Shown piece by piece: positions 52,692 through 60,766 of a stretch of 64,000 bases of DNA. A model generated the notes under the pieces. The model was not told the origin of the DNA. It was given only the letters and a program-made list of their open reading frames with translations, and searched no databases. Made by a program: the position numbers and the translations under genes. Positions within the stretch are counted from its first letter, which is position 1. The number at the start of each line of letters is the position of its first letter. This DNA is from Paenibacillus sp. Root52 (GTDB lineage Bacteria > Bacillota > Bacilli > Paenibacillales > Paenibacillaceae), in assembly GCF_001426865.1 (NCBI RefSeq), contig NZ_LMFO01000032.1, positions 213,536-277,535 of the forward strand, in the 5' to 3' direction.

Positions 52692-53438
52692 ATGACGGAA
52701 TGGTATGAGAAGAGTTTTGGTGAGGACTATCTACTGGTGTACAAACATCGCGATGTGCAAGGTGCAGTTCATGAAGTGCATAAAATGATCAACTGGTTAC
52801 GGCTTGAGCCTAATTCGAGAGTGCTGGATCTGTGCTGCGGTATGGGGCGACATTCACTGGCACTTGCTGACGCGGGTTTTCAAGTAACAGGTATTGATCT
52901 ATCTGATGTACTATTGCGCGAAGCGCGAGATATGGATACTGACCACCGTGTAGAGTGGTATCATGCGGACATGCGAGAGCTACCATTAAAAGGTGGATTT
53001 GATGCTGTAGTTAATCTATTTACATCCTTCGGTTATTTCAAGGAAGATGGAGAGCAACTCAAGGTACTACAGGTTATTCATCGCATGCTGAAGCCAGGGG
53101 GCAGTTTTATCATTGACTTTATGAACACAGCCTATGTGACTCGTCATCTGGTAGCCCAATCAACCCGAGAAGACGAAGGACAGTACATTGAAGAGTTTCG
53201 CAAAATAGAGGATGGATTTGTGCAAAAGGAAATACGTATTACGGACACGACCATACCTGACCAGAAGGCGCGTGTGTATCATGAGCGGGTCAAGTTGTAT
53301 AGCCGTGAACAATTAAGCCATTTGTTACACGAGGCAGGTTTGATCGTCGATCAGGTTCATGGAGGATATGATGAAGAGAAATATGATGAACAGGAATCAT
53401 CACGTATGATCTTTGTCGGTCATCGTCCTGAAGAGTAA
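52692..53438 (+). CDS. Class I SAM-dependent methyltransferase
   Basis: A 248-residue cytoplasmic methyltransferase. Motif I is SRVLDLCCGMGRHSLALADA (about 39-58), motif II has VTGIDLSDVLL, and motif IV is FDAVVNLFTSFGYF. The C-terminal beta meander (KARVYHERVKLYSREQLSHL) is typical of small-molecule methylases. GGAGGGCGAG precedes the ATG. It forms a two-gene unit with the MBL hydrolase 21 bases downstream. Substrate unknown. Confidence 0.92.
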   Translation: MTEWYEKSFGEDYLLVYKHRDVQGAVHEVHKMINWLRLEPNSRVLDLCCGMGRHSLALADAGFQVTGIDLSDVLLREARDMDTDHRVEWYHADMRELPLKGGFDAVVNLFTSFGYFKEDGEQLKVLQVIHRMLKPGGSFIIDFMNTAYVTRHLVAQSTREDEGQYIEEFRKIEDGFVQKEIRITDTTIPDQKARVYHERVKLYSREQLSHLLHEAGLIVDQVHGGYDEEKYDEQESSRMIFVGHRPEE

Positions 53439-53459
53439 GGAATGGAGAGTAAACATTAT

Positions 53460-54449
53460 ATGAAGAGATCAGAAGCGATAACCATGCCGGAATACATACA
53501 GCGGGTCAAGATAACCATGTCTTTTCCTTTACGTTGGGTGAACAGTTATGTATTACATGAAACGGATGGAACGGTTACGATTGTAGATCCAGGGCCGCGT
53601 AGCAGTGAGACCGAACTAGAGTGGCAGGAAGCGCTAGCGAGTTTAGGATTATCTTTTCAATCCATTAGCCAAATTGTCTTAACGCATCACCATCCGGATC
53701 ATCTTGGTTTGTCGGGCTGGCTGCAGCAAAAGACGGGTGCTCCTGTGCGCATGTCTAGTCGATCCATGAAAGAGGCAGAGTACATGTGGGGGCAGGACGC
53801 CACCATTAATGTCGTGCTACCTGAGTATTATGCACAGCATGGGATGCCTGCAGATAAGGCGAGACAGATTCATGAGCACATGGAGAGCTTTGATTCGCAG
53901 ATTATGCCTCTTCCCGAGATAACTTCTATAGAAGATGGTGAGTGGTTAGAGATGGGAGGCCAACAGTGGATGGCTGTGGAAACGGGAGGACATGCTCCAG
54001 GGCATTTATCCTTTTATGCTCCAGAGACGAGAGAGATCCTGTGCGGGGATGCCGTTTTGCCACAGATTTCACCTAATGTCAGTCTTCAGCCCGGAAGTGA
54101 CTCTCAGCCCTTACTATCTTATATGGAGGGGGTGCATCGTCTTGGGGCTCTGGATGTGGAGCGAGCATATCCTGGGCATCGTAATCCGTTTCTTCATTTC
54201 AATGAACGAACGGTTCACCTGCTCGCACATCATGAGGAACGCCTTCAGAAGATGGCTGAGCGAGTAGCGGAGGCACCTGTGAGTGCTTATGACCTTTGTT
54301 TATTCATGTTTAGCGATCGCTTGAGCACCCATCAGCTACGATTTGCAATGAGTGAAACGTTAGCCCATCTACAAGAGCTGGTTCGGAGAGGGCTCGTTGT
54401 TCAGGAGGAACAGAGAGACGGTATGTTTTTGTTTAACATCAAGAAGTAA
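53460..54449 (+). CDS. Metallo-beta-lactamase-fold hydrolase
   Basis: A 329-residue MBL-fold enzyme, YqjP-like in layout. The metal motif is LTHHHPDHLGLSG (about 78-90), with GGHAPGHLSFYAP (about 175), LCGDAVLP (about 192) and AYPGHRNPFLHF (about 232) supplying further ligands. A C-terminal winged-helix-like region follows (LETLAHLQELVRRGLVVQEE). The ATG at 53460 was chosen because GGAGAG lies ten bases before it; an ATG six codons earlier lies on the AAGGA. It is downstream of the methyltransferase and followed by a terminator. Confidence 0.9.
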   Translation: MKRSEAITMPEYIQRVKITMSFPLRWVNSYVLHETDGTVTIVDPGPRSSETELEWQEALASLGLSFQSISQIVLTHHHPDHLGLSGWLQQKTGAPVRMSSRSMKEAEYMWGQDATINVVLPEYYAQHGMPADKARQIHEHMESFDSQIMPLPEITSIEDGEWLEMGGQQWMAVETGGHAPGHLSFYAPETREILCGDAVLPQISPNVSLQPGSDSQPLLSYMEGVHRLGALDVERAYPGHRNPFLHFNERTVHLLAHHEERLQKMAERVAEAPVSAYDLCLFMFSDRLSTHQLRFAMSETLAHLQELVRRGLVVQEEQRDGMFLFNIKK

Positions 54450-54492
54450 GTGCGTGTGTTGTGTTACACTTCGTTATCGTGCGTTTAACCAT

Positions 54493-54535
54493 AAGGTTCT
54501 GGAACCAGAGATGTTCTCTGACCAGAACCTTCTTT
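54493..54535 (+). terminator. Terminator of the methyltransferase-MBL unit
   Basis: AAGGTTCTGG pairs with CCAGAACCTT, with an inner AGAG/CTCT stem. CTTTG and then GTTGAACTTTTTTT follow. It is a long and stable hairpin. Confidence 0.75.
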
Positions 54536-54685
54536 GTGTTGAACTTTTTTTGGCGGAACCTGTATGGTAAATTCCTTGATCTAACTGTAAAGCTTTAGCC
54601 TTTCTTAACGGTTCATTCATCTGCTTTTAAGCCAGCCTACCTATGATAGGAACATGAACTTCACCACAGAAGGTAGGGAAGATCG

Positions 54686-55096
54686 ATGAGAGCAAAACGT
54701 AACCAATGGAGAAAATGGCAAGCTTCGGCCGCGGCAACATTAGCGGTGGCTGCACTCTTTCAATATGTAAGATCTTCGGATGCCTTTGACGTCGCTTATG
54801 CATCTGCTAATGAAATAGATACAAGTAACACCATCAACAGTGAGGTGGCTACGCGCGATGAATTAATGGATGAATGGAACAACAGTCGAACGGACAGCTC
54901 TGATCCGAGTCTTCAGTACAACCAAGATTACGGAAACAACCAGAGTCGTGGAAGTGGAGATGGGTCAAGTGGTTTGGCACCATACTCCAATTACTCCAGA
55001 ACAGCACCAGGTGGCGATTCAACGGATGAACAAAATCAGCAAAATGATTCTAGAACCTTTAGTGGCAGTTATCAGTCACGCACAGGTGCATCATGA
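54686..55096 (+). CDS. Secreted low-complexity protein upstream of apbE
   Basis: A 136-residue exported protein of unrecognised family. A twin-basic N-terminus (MRAKRNQWRKWQASAAATLA) leads to a hydrophobic segment. The mature part is rich in Ser, Asn, Gln, Asp and Gly with no predicted fold. The last residues, QSRTGAS, recall the flavinylation motif DxxTGAT/S of ApbE targets, although the Asp is Gln here. The TGA stop overlaps the apbE ATG, so expression is coupled. A plausible role is a carrier for covalently bound FMN or a tether for the flavin system. TAGGGA lies before the ATG. Confidence 0.6.
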   Translation: MRAKRNQWRKWQASAAATLAVAALFQYVRSSDAFDVAYASANEIDTSNTINSEVATRDELMDEWNNSRTDSSDPSLQYNQDYGNNQSRGSGDGSSGLAPYSNYSRTAPGGDSTDEQNQQNDSRTFSGSYQSRTGAS

Positions 55097-56142
55097 GCCG
55101 GGTTGAGCAGCCACAGGCAATCCTTCCGCTGGTTTCTCGCTTCCGCGCGATGAATACGGTGATCGAGGTGCAGTTAGTTACTGGGCAGGAGGAAGCTGAG
55201 CATGCTGCAGATCTAGTACAGAATTGGTTTGAAACACAGGAGAGACGTTTTAGTCGATTTGTACTGGATAGTGAGCTCAATCGGTTGAATCGCTCTACAG
55301 GCTGGTTACCTGTATCGGCTGCGATGGATGAAGTGCTGAGCCTTGCCTACGGTTACATTGGTCAGACGGAAGGCATCTTTCAGCCAGGTATTGCCCAAGC
55401 ACTTCGTCAGCAAGGATACGATGTAAGCTTTGAGCAGTTGCAATCAGACCAGCTTAATACGCAGCTGAATTATAGCCATACAGCACAGCCGTTGTCTTCT
55501 ACCTCATCAGATGAAAGATTTGATTACTGTCGTCCTGGGTGGATGCACAGAGAGGGGAGCCGTATGGTTCACTTAGACCCGGGTACTGAGCTGGATCTTG
55601 GCGGTATCGTCAAAGGGTGGGCTGTAGAACGTATAGCAGACTGGTTGCAACGTTCACTCCATATCCCTGCTGGGATGATTAATGCGGGTGGTGATATTCA
55701 GGTCTGGGGCACACCTGCTCATACCAGCTGGACGCTCTATATCACTGACCCGTTCTTGGAGAAGCGCAATCTGACAGGCAGCATTCAGTTAGATGGTGGA
55801 GCAGTTGCGACGTCGAGTCTAGCGCGGAGACAATGGATGCATCCTAGCGGTAACGGTCAAATGGCTCACCATTTAATCGACCCTCGAACGATGCAGTCCG
55901 CGAATACGGATATCATACAGTGTACTGTTCTGGGGCAACACACCTCCCAATGCGAGATTATAGCGAAGACCGTTTGCATTCTGGGAAGTGAAGAAGCGAT
56001 TCGTTGGTTGAATCGGCATTATGACCGACATGACGTGTTATGGGTAACGCGGGACGGAAGTATGTGGTTCAGAGGAAATACAGAAAAGTTAGCTGAGCGC
56101 TGGCCTGGCTTTGATCCTGATCACCGTTTTAGTCTAATTTAA
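55093..56142 (+). CDS. apbE: FAD:protein FMN transferase
   Basis: Attaches FMN from FAD to a Thr or Ser of an extracytoplasmic protein (Mg-dependent). The 349-residue protein shows the ApbE core: RFRAMNTVIEVQLV (about 16), ELDLGGIVKGWAVERIADWL (about 172), GMINAGGDIQVWGTP (about 195) and VATSSLARRQWMHPSGN (about 237), followed by HHLIDPRTMQSAN. It has no obvious signal peptide, unlike many ApbE proteins, so export or topology is uncertain. The ATG overlaps the stop of the secreted protein by four bases. The membrane heme protein downstream suggests an electron-transfer module. Confidence 0.93.
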   Translation: MSRVEQPQAILPLVSRFRAMNTVIEVQLVTGQEEAEHAADLVQNWFETQERRFSRFVLDSELNRLNRSTGWLPVSAAMDEVLSLAYGYIGQTEGIFQPGIAQALRQQGYDVSFEQLQSDQLNTQLNYSHTAQPLSSTSSDERFDYCRPGWMHREGSRMVHLDPGTELDLGGIVKGWAVERIADWLQRSLHIPAGMINAGGDIQVWGTPAHTSWTLYITDPFLEKRNLTGSIQLDGGAVATSSLARRQWMHPSGNGQMAHHLIDPRTMQSANTDIIQCTVLGQHTSQCEIIAKTVCILGSEEAIRWLNRHYDRHDVLWVTRDGSMWFRGNTEKLAERWPGFDPDHRFSLI

Positions 56143-56212
56143 GAGATTGATCAAAAAGTCGCTTGAACTCGCAGTTTAGACGACAATTCTATCGGATGTG
56201 GGGGAGCCGCTT

Positions 56213-56872
56213 ATGGCACAATGGATTGTAGATTATCTACCAACCTGGAGTTTAATTCGAATTAGTGGTATAGCCGCCTATCTATTGCTCTTTGCAGGTG
56301 TGCTTCTAGGCATTGCTCAAGGCATGCCGGCAGCAAAGGGAAAGCCAAAAGCGGTGATGTATAAATGGCATACGAGAACCACATGGCTCGCATTTGGATT
56401 GGGACTTGCTCATGCGCTAATCTTGTATATTGATCATTACAGTCCGTTTAGCTGGAGTGAATTGTTGATTCCATTTACAGCCTCGGTGCACCCGATTGGA
56501 AGTGGACTAGGAACGTTGTCCTTCTATGGACTGGTCATTGTTTTACTGTCTAGTGATCTTCGTAACAAGCTTGGCCGCAAATGGTGGTTTATCTTCCATA
56601 TGTTGTCCTATCCAGTGTTCATCGGCTTACTCATCCATGGATTTGTGACAGGCTCGGATTCCAGTAATGTATTGATGCGATTGATGTACGTATTTACTGG
56701 TTTGAGTATTATCGGAATGACCGTGTTGCGTGGTTTGATGCGGGAGCGCAAAGGACCTGAGATTACAATCGGTCGCAAACCTATGCCGACTGAAGCCCCT
56801 GTTGAACGGAATTGGAGTGAGGTATATCAATTTGCAAGAGTAGGCGTAGGCGGACAGGAGCATTTAAAATAG
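56213..56872 (+). CDS. Ferric-reductase-like transmembrane protein
   Basis: A 219-residue integral membrane protein with about six TM helices, resembling ferric-reductase-like (MsrQ/YedZ type) heme proteins. Candidate heme-ligand His lie in WHTRTTWLAFGLGLAHALIL, FHMLSYPVFIGLLIHGF and VHPIGSGLGTLSFYGLVIVL. The ATG at 56213 was chosen because GGGGGAG lies six bases upstream; a GTG five codons earlier would lie on this site. It is the last gene of the secreted protein-apbE unit, and a strong terminator follows. It may pass electrons from the inside to a flavinylated partner. Confidence 0.85.
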   Translation: MAQWIVDYLPTWSLIRISGIAAYLLLFAGVLLGIAQGMPAAKGKPKAVMYKWHTRTTWLAFGLGLAHALILYIDHYSPFSWSELLIPFTASVHPIGSGLGTLSFYGLVIVLLSSDLRNKLGRKWWFIFHMLSYPVFIGLLIHGFVTGSDSSNVLMRLMYVFTGLSIIGMTVLRGLMRERKGPEITIGRKPMPTEAPVERNWSEVYQFARVGVGGQEHLK

Positions 56873-56885
56873 TTATGTAGACAGA

Positions 56886-56912
56886 GTTGGCTCTACGGAG
56901 CCAATTTTTTTT
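56886..56912 (+). terminator. Terminator of the apbE operon
   Basis: TTGGCTC and GAGCCAA form a 7-bp stem with a TACG tetraloop, followed by eight T. It lies at the left border of the AT-rich islet. Confidence 0.92.
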
Positions 56913-57011
56913 GTGCGCTAAAAATAAAATAATAAGTAGTTAGCTTAAATAGACAGTGTTATAATTTTATGGAATTTTAAATTTATGAACTTTTTCTGAA
57001 GGGGGACTTAT

Positions 57012-57500
57012 ATGTTTAAAAAACTTGAATTGAAAGAACTTTCTCTATCATTTGGAGGTATCGGAGTAACACTTGAGAAGAAAGGAAATGAACTGAAACA
57101 TGAGATTCTTAGAGAAATGTTTGTTATCAGACATATACTGTCAGATTTTTATTACCGATATGAAGCTATAAACGATAAGATGTCTTATGAAGAGCCAGAT
57201 GAAGAAGCTCGATCAGAGACAATCGCTAACCTAATGTTTGAGAAAGTGTTTGAGACTTATTTAGATTTATCTAAATTCTTTTTAGGTAGTAAATATTTTG
57301 TGCTTCTTACTAAAAAAGAACGGCAGAGGACTTTATCAGTTTTTGATAACATTACTAGTGTGAAGGTGAGTATGGAGGAAAATGAGGATTTTTATCTAGA
57401 TGCTTATGAACAAGTAGAATTAATGGAAGATTTAAATGTTTTATTTCATAAAATTGATAAAGAAATTGAAGCAATTATTGAAACGATTGATCAGAACTGA
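57012..57500 (+). CDS. Uncharacterised helical protein of the AT-rich islet
   Basis: A 162-residue protein I do not recognise. It is predicted almost wholly helical, acidic at the C-terminus (KIDKEIEAIIETIDQ), with no signal or membrane segment. A short N-terminal beta part, ELSLSFGGIGVTLEKKG, resembles the start of some small phage-related proteins, a weak hint. GGGGGA lies before the ATG. Codon use is clearly AT-richer than the neighbours (AAA, TTA, ATA common). It lies 30 bases before the nuclease-like gene and is probably co-transcribed. It could be a partner or immunity protein. Confidence 0.7.
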   Translation: MFKKLELKELSLSFGGIGVTLEKKGNELKHEILREMFVIRHILSDFYYRYEAINDKMSYEEPDEEARSETIANLMFEKVFETYLDLSKFFLGSKYFVLLTKKERQRTLSVFDNITSVKVSMEENEDFYLDAYEQVELMEDLNVLFHKIDKEIEAIIETIDQN

Positions 57501-57530
57501 TTGTAACTTAAGCATGTAGGAGTGGGTAGG

Positions 57531-58508
57531 TTGAACTACAATGAGAAGGATATTAGAGGAAAATTTAAAGAGTCAGGATATGCGGCATATTTTCCGTGTT
57601 CTCGATGTCACGAAGATCATGATCAATGGTATGAAGGATTAACTAATTTTGATAATTGCCCAGACTTGTTTAGTGGATGTGAGTGGATTTCAATTGGAAA
57701 TCGTTTTATAAATTTTATAAACAACGAAGAGTCTACAAATTACAAATTGTCATTGTGTCCTGATAAGGAGAAAAAGGGCAATAAAATTAATTCGAAAAAA
57801 CCAGATTTACTATTTAGTAATTCCATATCGAAGAGATTTGTGGTTGAGGTAAAGGAACTTCACGAGCTTGTCCCTCAGAAAAATCAAGATGCTAAGTCTT
57901 TCTCAGAACTCGCTCGAAATATAGGTGTTGCAATTTTATTGGATAAACCTAGACTAAAGGCACTTCCGTATGGATTATCAATGGATGTGAATGTTAGGTG
58001 GGGAAAAAACGAAAAACAAAAATATACTGCGGAAGTACTAGGAAATATGAAGCGAATTCTAAATAACGGATTTGCAAACTCACCTGGAGAATCAGAATTT
58101 TTTGAGGTGGGAGGTATTAATTTCTGCTTTATGATTCTAGACGAGGAAAGTGCCATTGAAAATAATGTGAGTGATGGAGAAGTTAAAATTATTGGCCCAA
58201 TCAGTTTTGGTACAACGAGGGACTTGAAACCTTCAAGAGAAAGAATTCAACAATATTTAGACAAGGTATTTAAATCCTGTGAAAAAAAGTTTAAGTTCTA
58301 CATAGATTCTGATTATAGAAGAGCCTTACTTATTGTTGATGAAAGTAATTATATTAGTCAGATGGTTTATTCTGAGCTTAGTAAAGTTAAGATGTCATAT
58401 GATCAAAGTTTTGAAATTTGGTTTGCTTCCCAAGTCTATGAAGAGATTGATGAGTATGGAAACGAAGAATTTTATGGCTCTTATGATTTTAAAAAAGTCA
58501 TTTTATAA
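57531..58508 (+). CDS. PD-(D/E)XK nuclease-like protein with Cys/His cluster
   Basis: About 325 residues with codon use unlike the flanks. Residues 91-110 read KPDLLF...FVVEVKEL: PD at 91-92 and E106-V-K108 make a PD-(D/E)XK signature with about 13 residues between, as in restriction-type nucleases. Ahead of it lie C23, C26, H27, H30, C43 and C50, a possible zinc site (YFPCSRCHEDHDQW). The C-terminal half has no recognised domain. TTG at 57531 was chosen because AGGAG lies eight bases before it; a GTG nine bases upstream overlaps that site. Acts as a nuclease in the cytoplasm if the motif is real. Confidence 0.65.
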   Translation: MNYNEKDIRGKFKESGYAAYFPCSRCHEDHDQWYEGLTNFDNCPDLFSGCEWISIGNRFINFINNEESTNYKLSLCPDKEKKGNKINSKKPDLLFSNSISKRFVVEVKELHELVPQKNQDAKSFSELARNIGVAILLDKPRLKALPYGLSMDVNVRWGKNEKQKYTAEVLGNMKRILNNGFANSPGESEFFEVGGINFCFMILDEESAIENNVSDGEVKIIGPISFGTTRDLKPSRERIQQYLDKVFKSCEKKFKFYIDSDYRRALLIVDESNYISQMVYSELSKVKMSYDQSFEIWFASQVYEEIDEYGNEEFYGSYDFKKVIL

Positions 58509-58510
58509 GA

Positions 58511-58639
58511 GTGAAAGGGTTCATATATCCTCACGTAGCAAGTTTATCCTCTGCACTCATCACTACACCAATTGCTTTATCAGTCTTTCTTCTTGAAAAT
58601 GACAAACAAGCTAATCCTCCTGTCTCTAATCAGTCATAG
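58511..58639 (+). CDS. Possible 42-residue single-span membrane protein
   Basis: A GTG-initiated frame two bases after the nuclease-like gene. It encodes a Met-Lys start, a hydrophobic run (VASLSSALITTPIALSVFLL) and a polar tail (ENDKQANPPVSNQS). There is no good ribosome binding site, but reinitiation from the gene before it could serve. Its end overlaps a hairpin. The membrane-span pattern is suggestive (toxin or small regulator), yet chance cannot be excluded. Confidence 0.25.
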   Translation: MKGFIYPHVASLSSALITTPIALSVFLLENDKQANPPVSNQS

Positions 58640-58659
58640 AGTATGGATGGATTAGCTTG
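58607..58659 (-). terminator. Hairpin beyond the PgpA-like gene
   Basis: CAAGCTAATCC and GGATTAGCTTG form a perfect 11-bp stem with a 31-base loop. On the minus strand it is followed by TTTGTCATTTTC, so it may terminate the PgpA/YutG-like gene. Confidence 0.5.
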
Positions 58660-58682
58660 AGCGGCAAATATGTGCTTATAAC

Positions 58683-59249
58683 TTAAATGGTATCATCGCT
58701 TACGGGTTTCTCGCCAAGTGCTTCTTCACGCTCGGATTGTTTGCGATGGGCAATACGGCTACTTGCTGCCGATGCAATTGCACCTACAATGTCATCAAGG
58801 AATGTGTGCACAGGACCGTGGCTCTTATCATTTAGACGTTCCAGCACTCCTGGCTTAAGCTTGTCCACATACCCGTAATTGGTGAAACCGATGCTGCCGT
58901 ATACATTCACGATGGAAAAGGCGAGAATCTCATCGACTCCGTAGAGCCCCTCATCATTCTCAATCATCTCTTGCAAAGGCGCAAGGAGTTGACCTTGCTC
59001 AGCTAGCAAGTCGAGTTGAATACCTGTCAGTACAGCGTTCTGGACTTCACGCTTCTTCAGTACCATCTCCACATTTTCAATACATTCTTCCATAGTAAGG
59101 TCTGGATAATATTTCTTCTGAAGAAACATGACGAGTTCCGCGATCTCAAGGATCTTCACGCCCCGTTTATGTAACCATTCCCGGGTTGCCTCCGCGACTT
59201 GGCGGCTATTGAGGCTATAGGGGATTTTTTCTTGCTCAGGATGTTCCAT
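58683..59249 (-). CDS. Phosphatidylglycerophosphatase A-like protein (YutG type)
   Basis: A 188-residue soluble protein of the PgpA/YutG family, which in other bacteria is linked to phosphatidylglycerol-phosphate dephosphorylation. Typical parts are ATREWLHKRGVKILEIAELV (about 24-43), FSIVNVYGSIGFTNYGYVDK and FLDDIVGAIASAASSRIAH. The ATG at 59249 has GAGGAGG eight bases upstream; the longer frame adds an N-terminal tail without support. It is divergent from gerM. Enzymatic assignment is by family only. Confidence 0.85.
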   Translation of the reverse strand: MEHPEQEKIPYSLNSRQVAEATREWLHKRGVKILEIAELVMFLQKKYYPDLTMEECIENVEMVLKKREVQNAVLTGIQLDLLAEQGQLLAPLQEMIENDEGLYGVDEILAFSIVNVYGSIGFTNYGYVDKLKPGVLERLNDKSHGPVHTFLDDIVGAIASAASSRIAHRKQSEREEALGEKPVSDDTI

Positions 59250-59389
59250 GGGCGATTCCTCCTCTGATGTTAGCAATGCCACTATTCTTGTCTCCTAATA
59301 CGTTATTAACCGTTTCAGGTTTCTTTATTATTTTTATTAAGCAAAAGGAGAATTTTTTTTCATTTAAGATCGGTTAGAATCATGATGCT

Positions 59390-59461
59390 AAAGATGGTTT
59401 TCAGTTACTGAGACGATGGGGGAAAATAGAAGTGAAGTAGCGGGTTTTTGGAACAACCTCT
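59390..59461. repeat. Dispersed repeat, copy C (internally deleted)
   Basis: GATGGTTTTCAG...GACGATGGGGG...AGAAGTGAAGTAGCGG matches the left part of copies A and B with several substitutions. It then joins directly to GTTTTTGGAACAACCTCT, their right end. The whole variable core and inner flanks are missing. It lies between the PgpA-like gene and gerM. Confidence 0.7.
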
Positions 59462-59539
59462 AAAAAGTAGTTATTTTTTGAACGAAGGCTCGTATACATG
59501 GTAGTACAAACTGTAAAAATGATGAGGGGGAACGAGATC

Positions 59540-60595
59540 ATGAGTAAGATCCGTAATTTCCGCAAAGCATCAGCAGCTGCACTACTGAGTATACCAATGG
59601 TGTTGTCTGGCTGTAGTATGTTTAATGCACAGTCTTCCGAAGCAGTAGATCCACCGCCGCCGATCCAAGAAGCTGCAATGATTCAAGCTGCTGAGGGAAA
59701 TGGTGTATTGGCTACACTCCCGCTCACTACTGTTTATTTGCAGGATCAGCAGGGATTACTCGCTCCAGTGTCACTGACCCTTCCGTCCGGTACAGATATA
59801 GGTAGTCCCAAAACGGCACTCGATACATTAGTCACAGGTGGCCCATATGCAGGAATGCTTCCTGAAGGGTTCCAAGGGGTGCTTCCGCAGGGAACTGTCG
59901 TGCAGAATGTCACCATTCATGCAGAGGATAAGCTGGCGGTGGTTGAGTTCTCAGGCAATTTTGCCAAGTATGATGCCAAGGATGAACGGAAATTACTTGA
60001 GGCTGTAACATGGACATTGACAGGAACACCGGATGTGGAGAACGTGCAAATCTGGGTAGATGGCAAAAAGCTATCGCAAATGCCGGTAAACAGCACGCCG
60101 CTGCCAGAGCCGTTGAACCGGGCTGTAGGTATTAATCTTGATTTGGGTGATAGCTTTACAACGAACAGCAGTCCAGTCACGGTCTATTTCTCAGCCGCAT
60201 CACCAGCAGGAGTTCAGTATTATGTTCCGGTGACACGTCTCGTGACCCCAGGGGAAGACCGAGTACAAGCTGCACTTAACGAACTGATCAAAGGCCCGGC
60301 GAAAAGCGGCGAACTGGAAGAGGTTATGACTGGTGGCACGGAGCTACAATCGGTCAAAACATCGGAGGATGGGACAGTAACCGTCGCACTTAAGGATGAT
60401 ATGTTTACTGAGGGCGATATTGTGCCAAGTGAGTTGTTACAATCCGTTGTTCTCACAACGACAGAAAATACGGTAAGCAAGGATGCTAAAGTCCAGATCG
60501 AATGGAATGGGCAAAAAACCGTCATGAGTGATGATAACCAGGATTACAGTGCACCTGTATCTAAACCAGAACATATCAATGAAATTCCGATTTAA
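59540..60595 (+). CDS. gerM: GerM-type sporulation/germination lipoprotein
   Basis: A 351-residue lipoprotein with two GerMN domains (about 65-180 and 195-335), visible as paired stretches: ALDTLVTGGPYAGMLPEGF with VEFSGNFAKYDA, and ALNELIKGPAKSGELEEVM with VTVALKDDMFTE. The signal peptide ends in VLSGC. GGGGGA precedes the ATG at 59540; a longer frame has no signal peptide start. In Bacillus subtilis GerM helps the forespore-mother cell channel and acts in sporulation and germination. The order gerM-rph-rdgB is as in Bacillus, which supports the assignment. Confidence 0.94.
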   Translation: MSKIRNFRKASAAALLSIPMVLSGCSMFNAQSSEAVDPPPPIQEAAMIQAAEGNGVLATLPLTTVYLQDQQGLLAPVSLTLPSGTDIGSPKTALDTLVTGGPYAGMLPEGFQGVLPQGTVVQNVTIHAEDKLAVVEFSGNFAKYDAKDERKLLEAVTWTLTGTPDVENVQIWVDGKKLSQMPVNSTPLPEPLNRAVGINLDLGDSFTTNSSPVTVYFSAASPAGVQYYVPVTRLVTPGEDRVQAALNELIKGPAKSGELEEVMTGGTELQSVKTSEDGTVTVALKDDMFTEGDIVPSELLQSVVLTTTENTVSKDAKVQIEWNGQKTVMSDDNQDYSAPVSKPEHINEIPI

Positions 60596-60766
60596 GCAAT
60601 CTAGGGAAGAGCATACTTGCAGTCCTTTTAACCTTGAAGCGACAACTTGAAGTAACGTTCAACGGATATAGGTGCTTTTGCAAGAACTCTTTGGTAAAAT
60701 AAAAGAGATTAGTGAAAGTGTGTTACAGCTCGACATTACAGGATGCTTAAGTCGTAGGAGGCAGAA

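Noticed and set aside
56142..56200. TTGATCAAAAAGTCGCTTGAAC as a fourth copy of the dispersed repeat
   Set aside because: Only about 12 bases resemble the left end, and no other part of the element is present.
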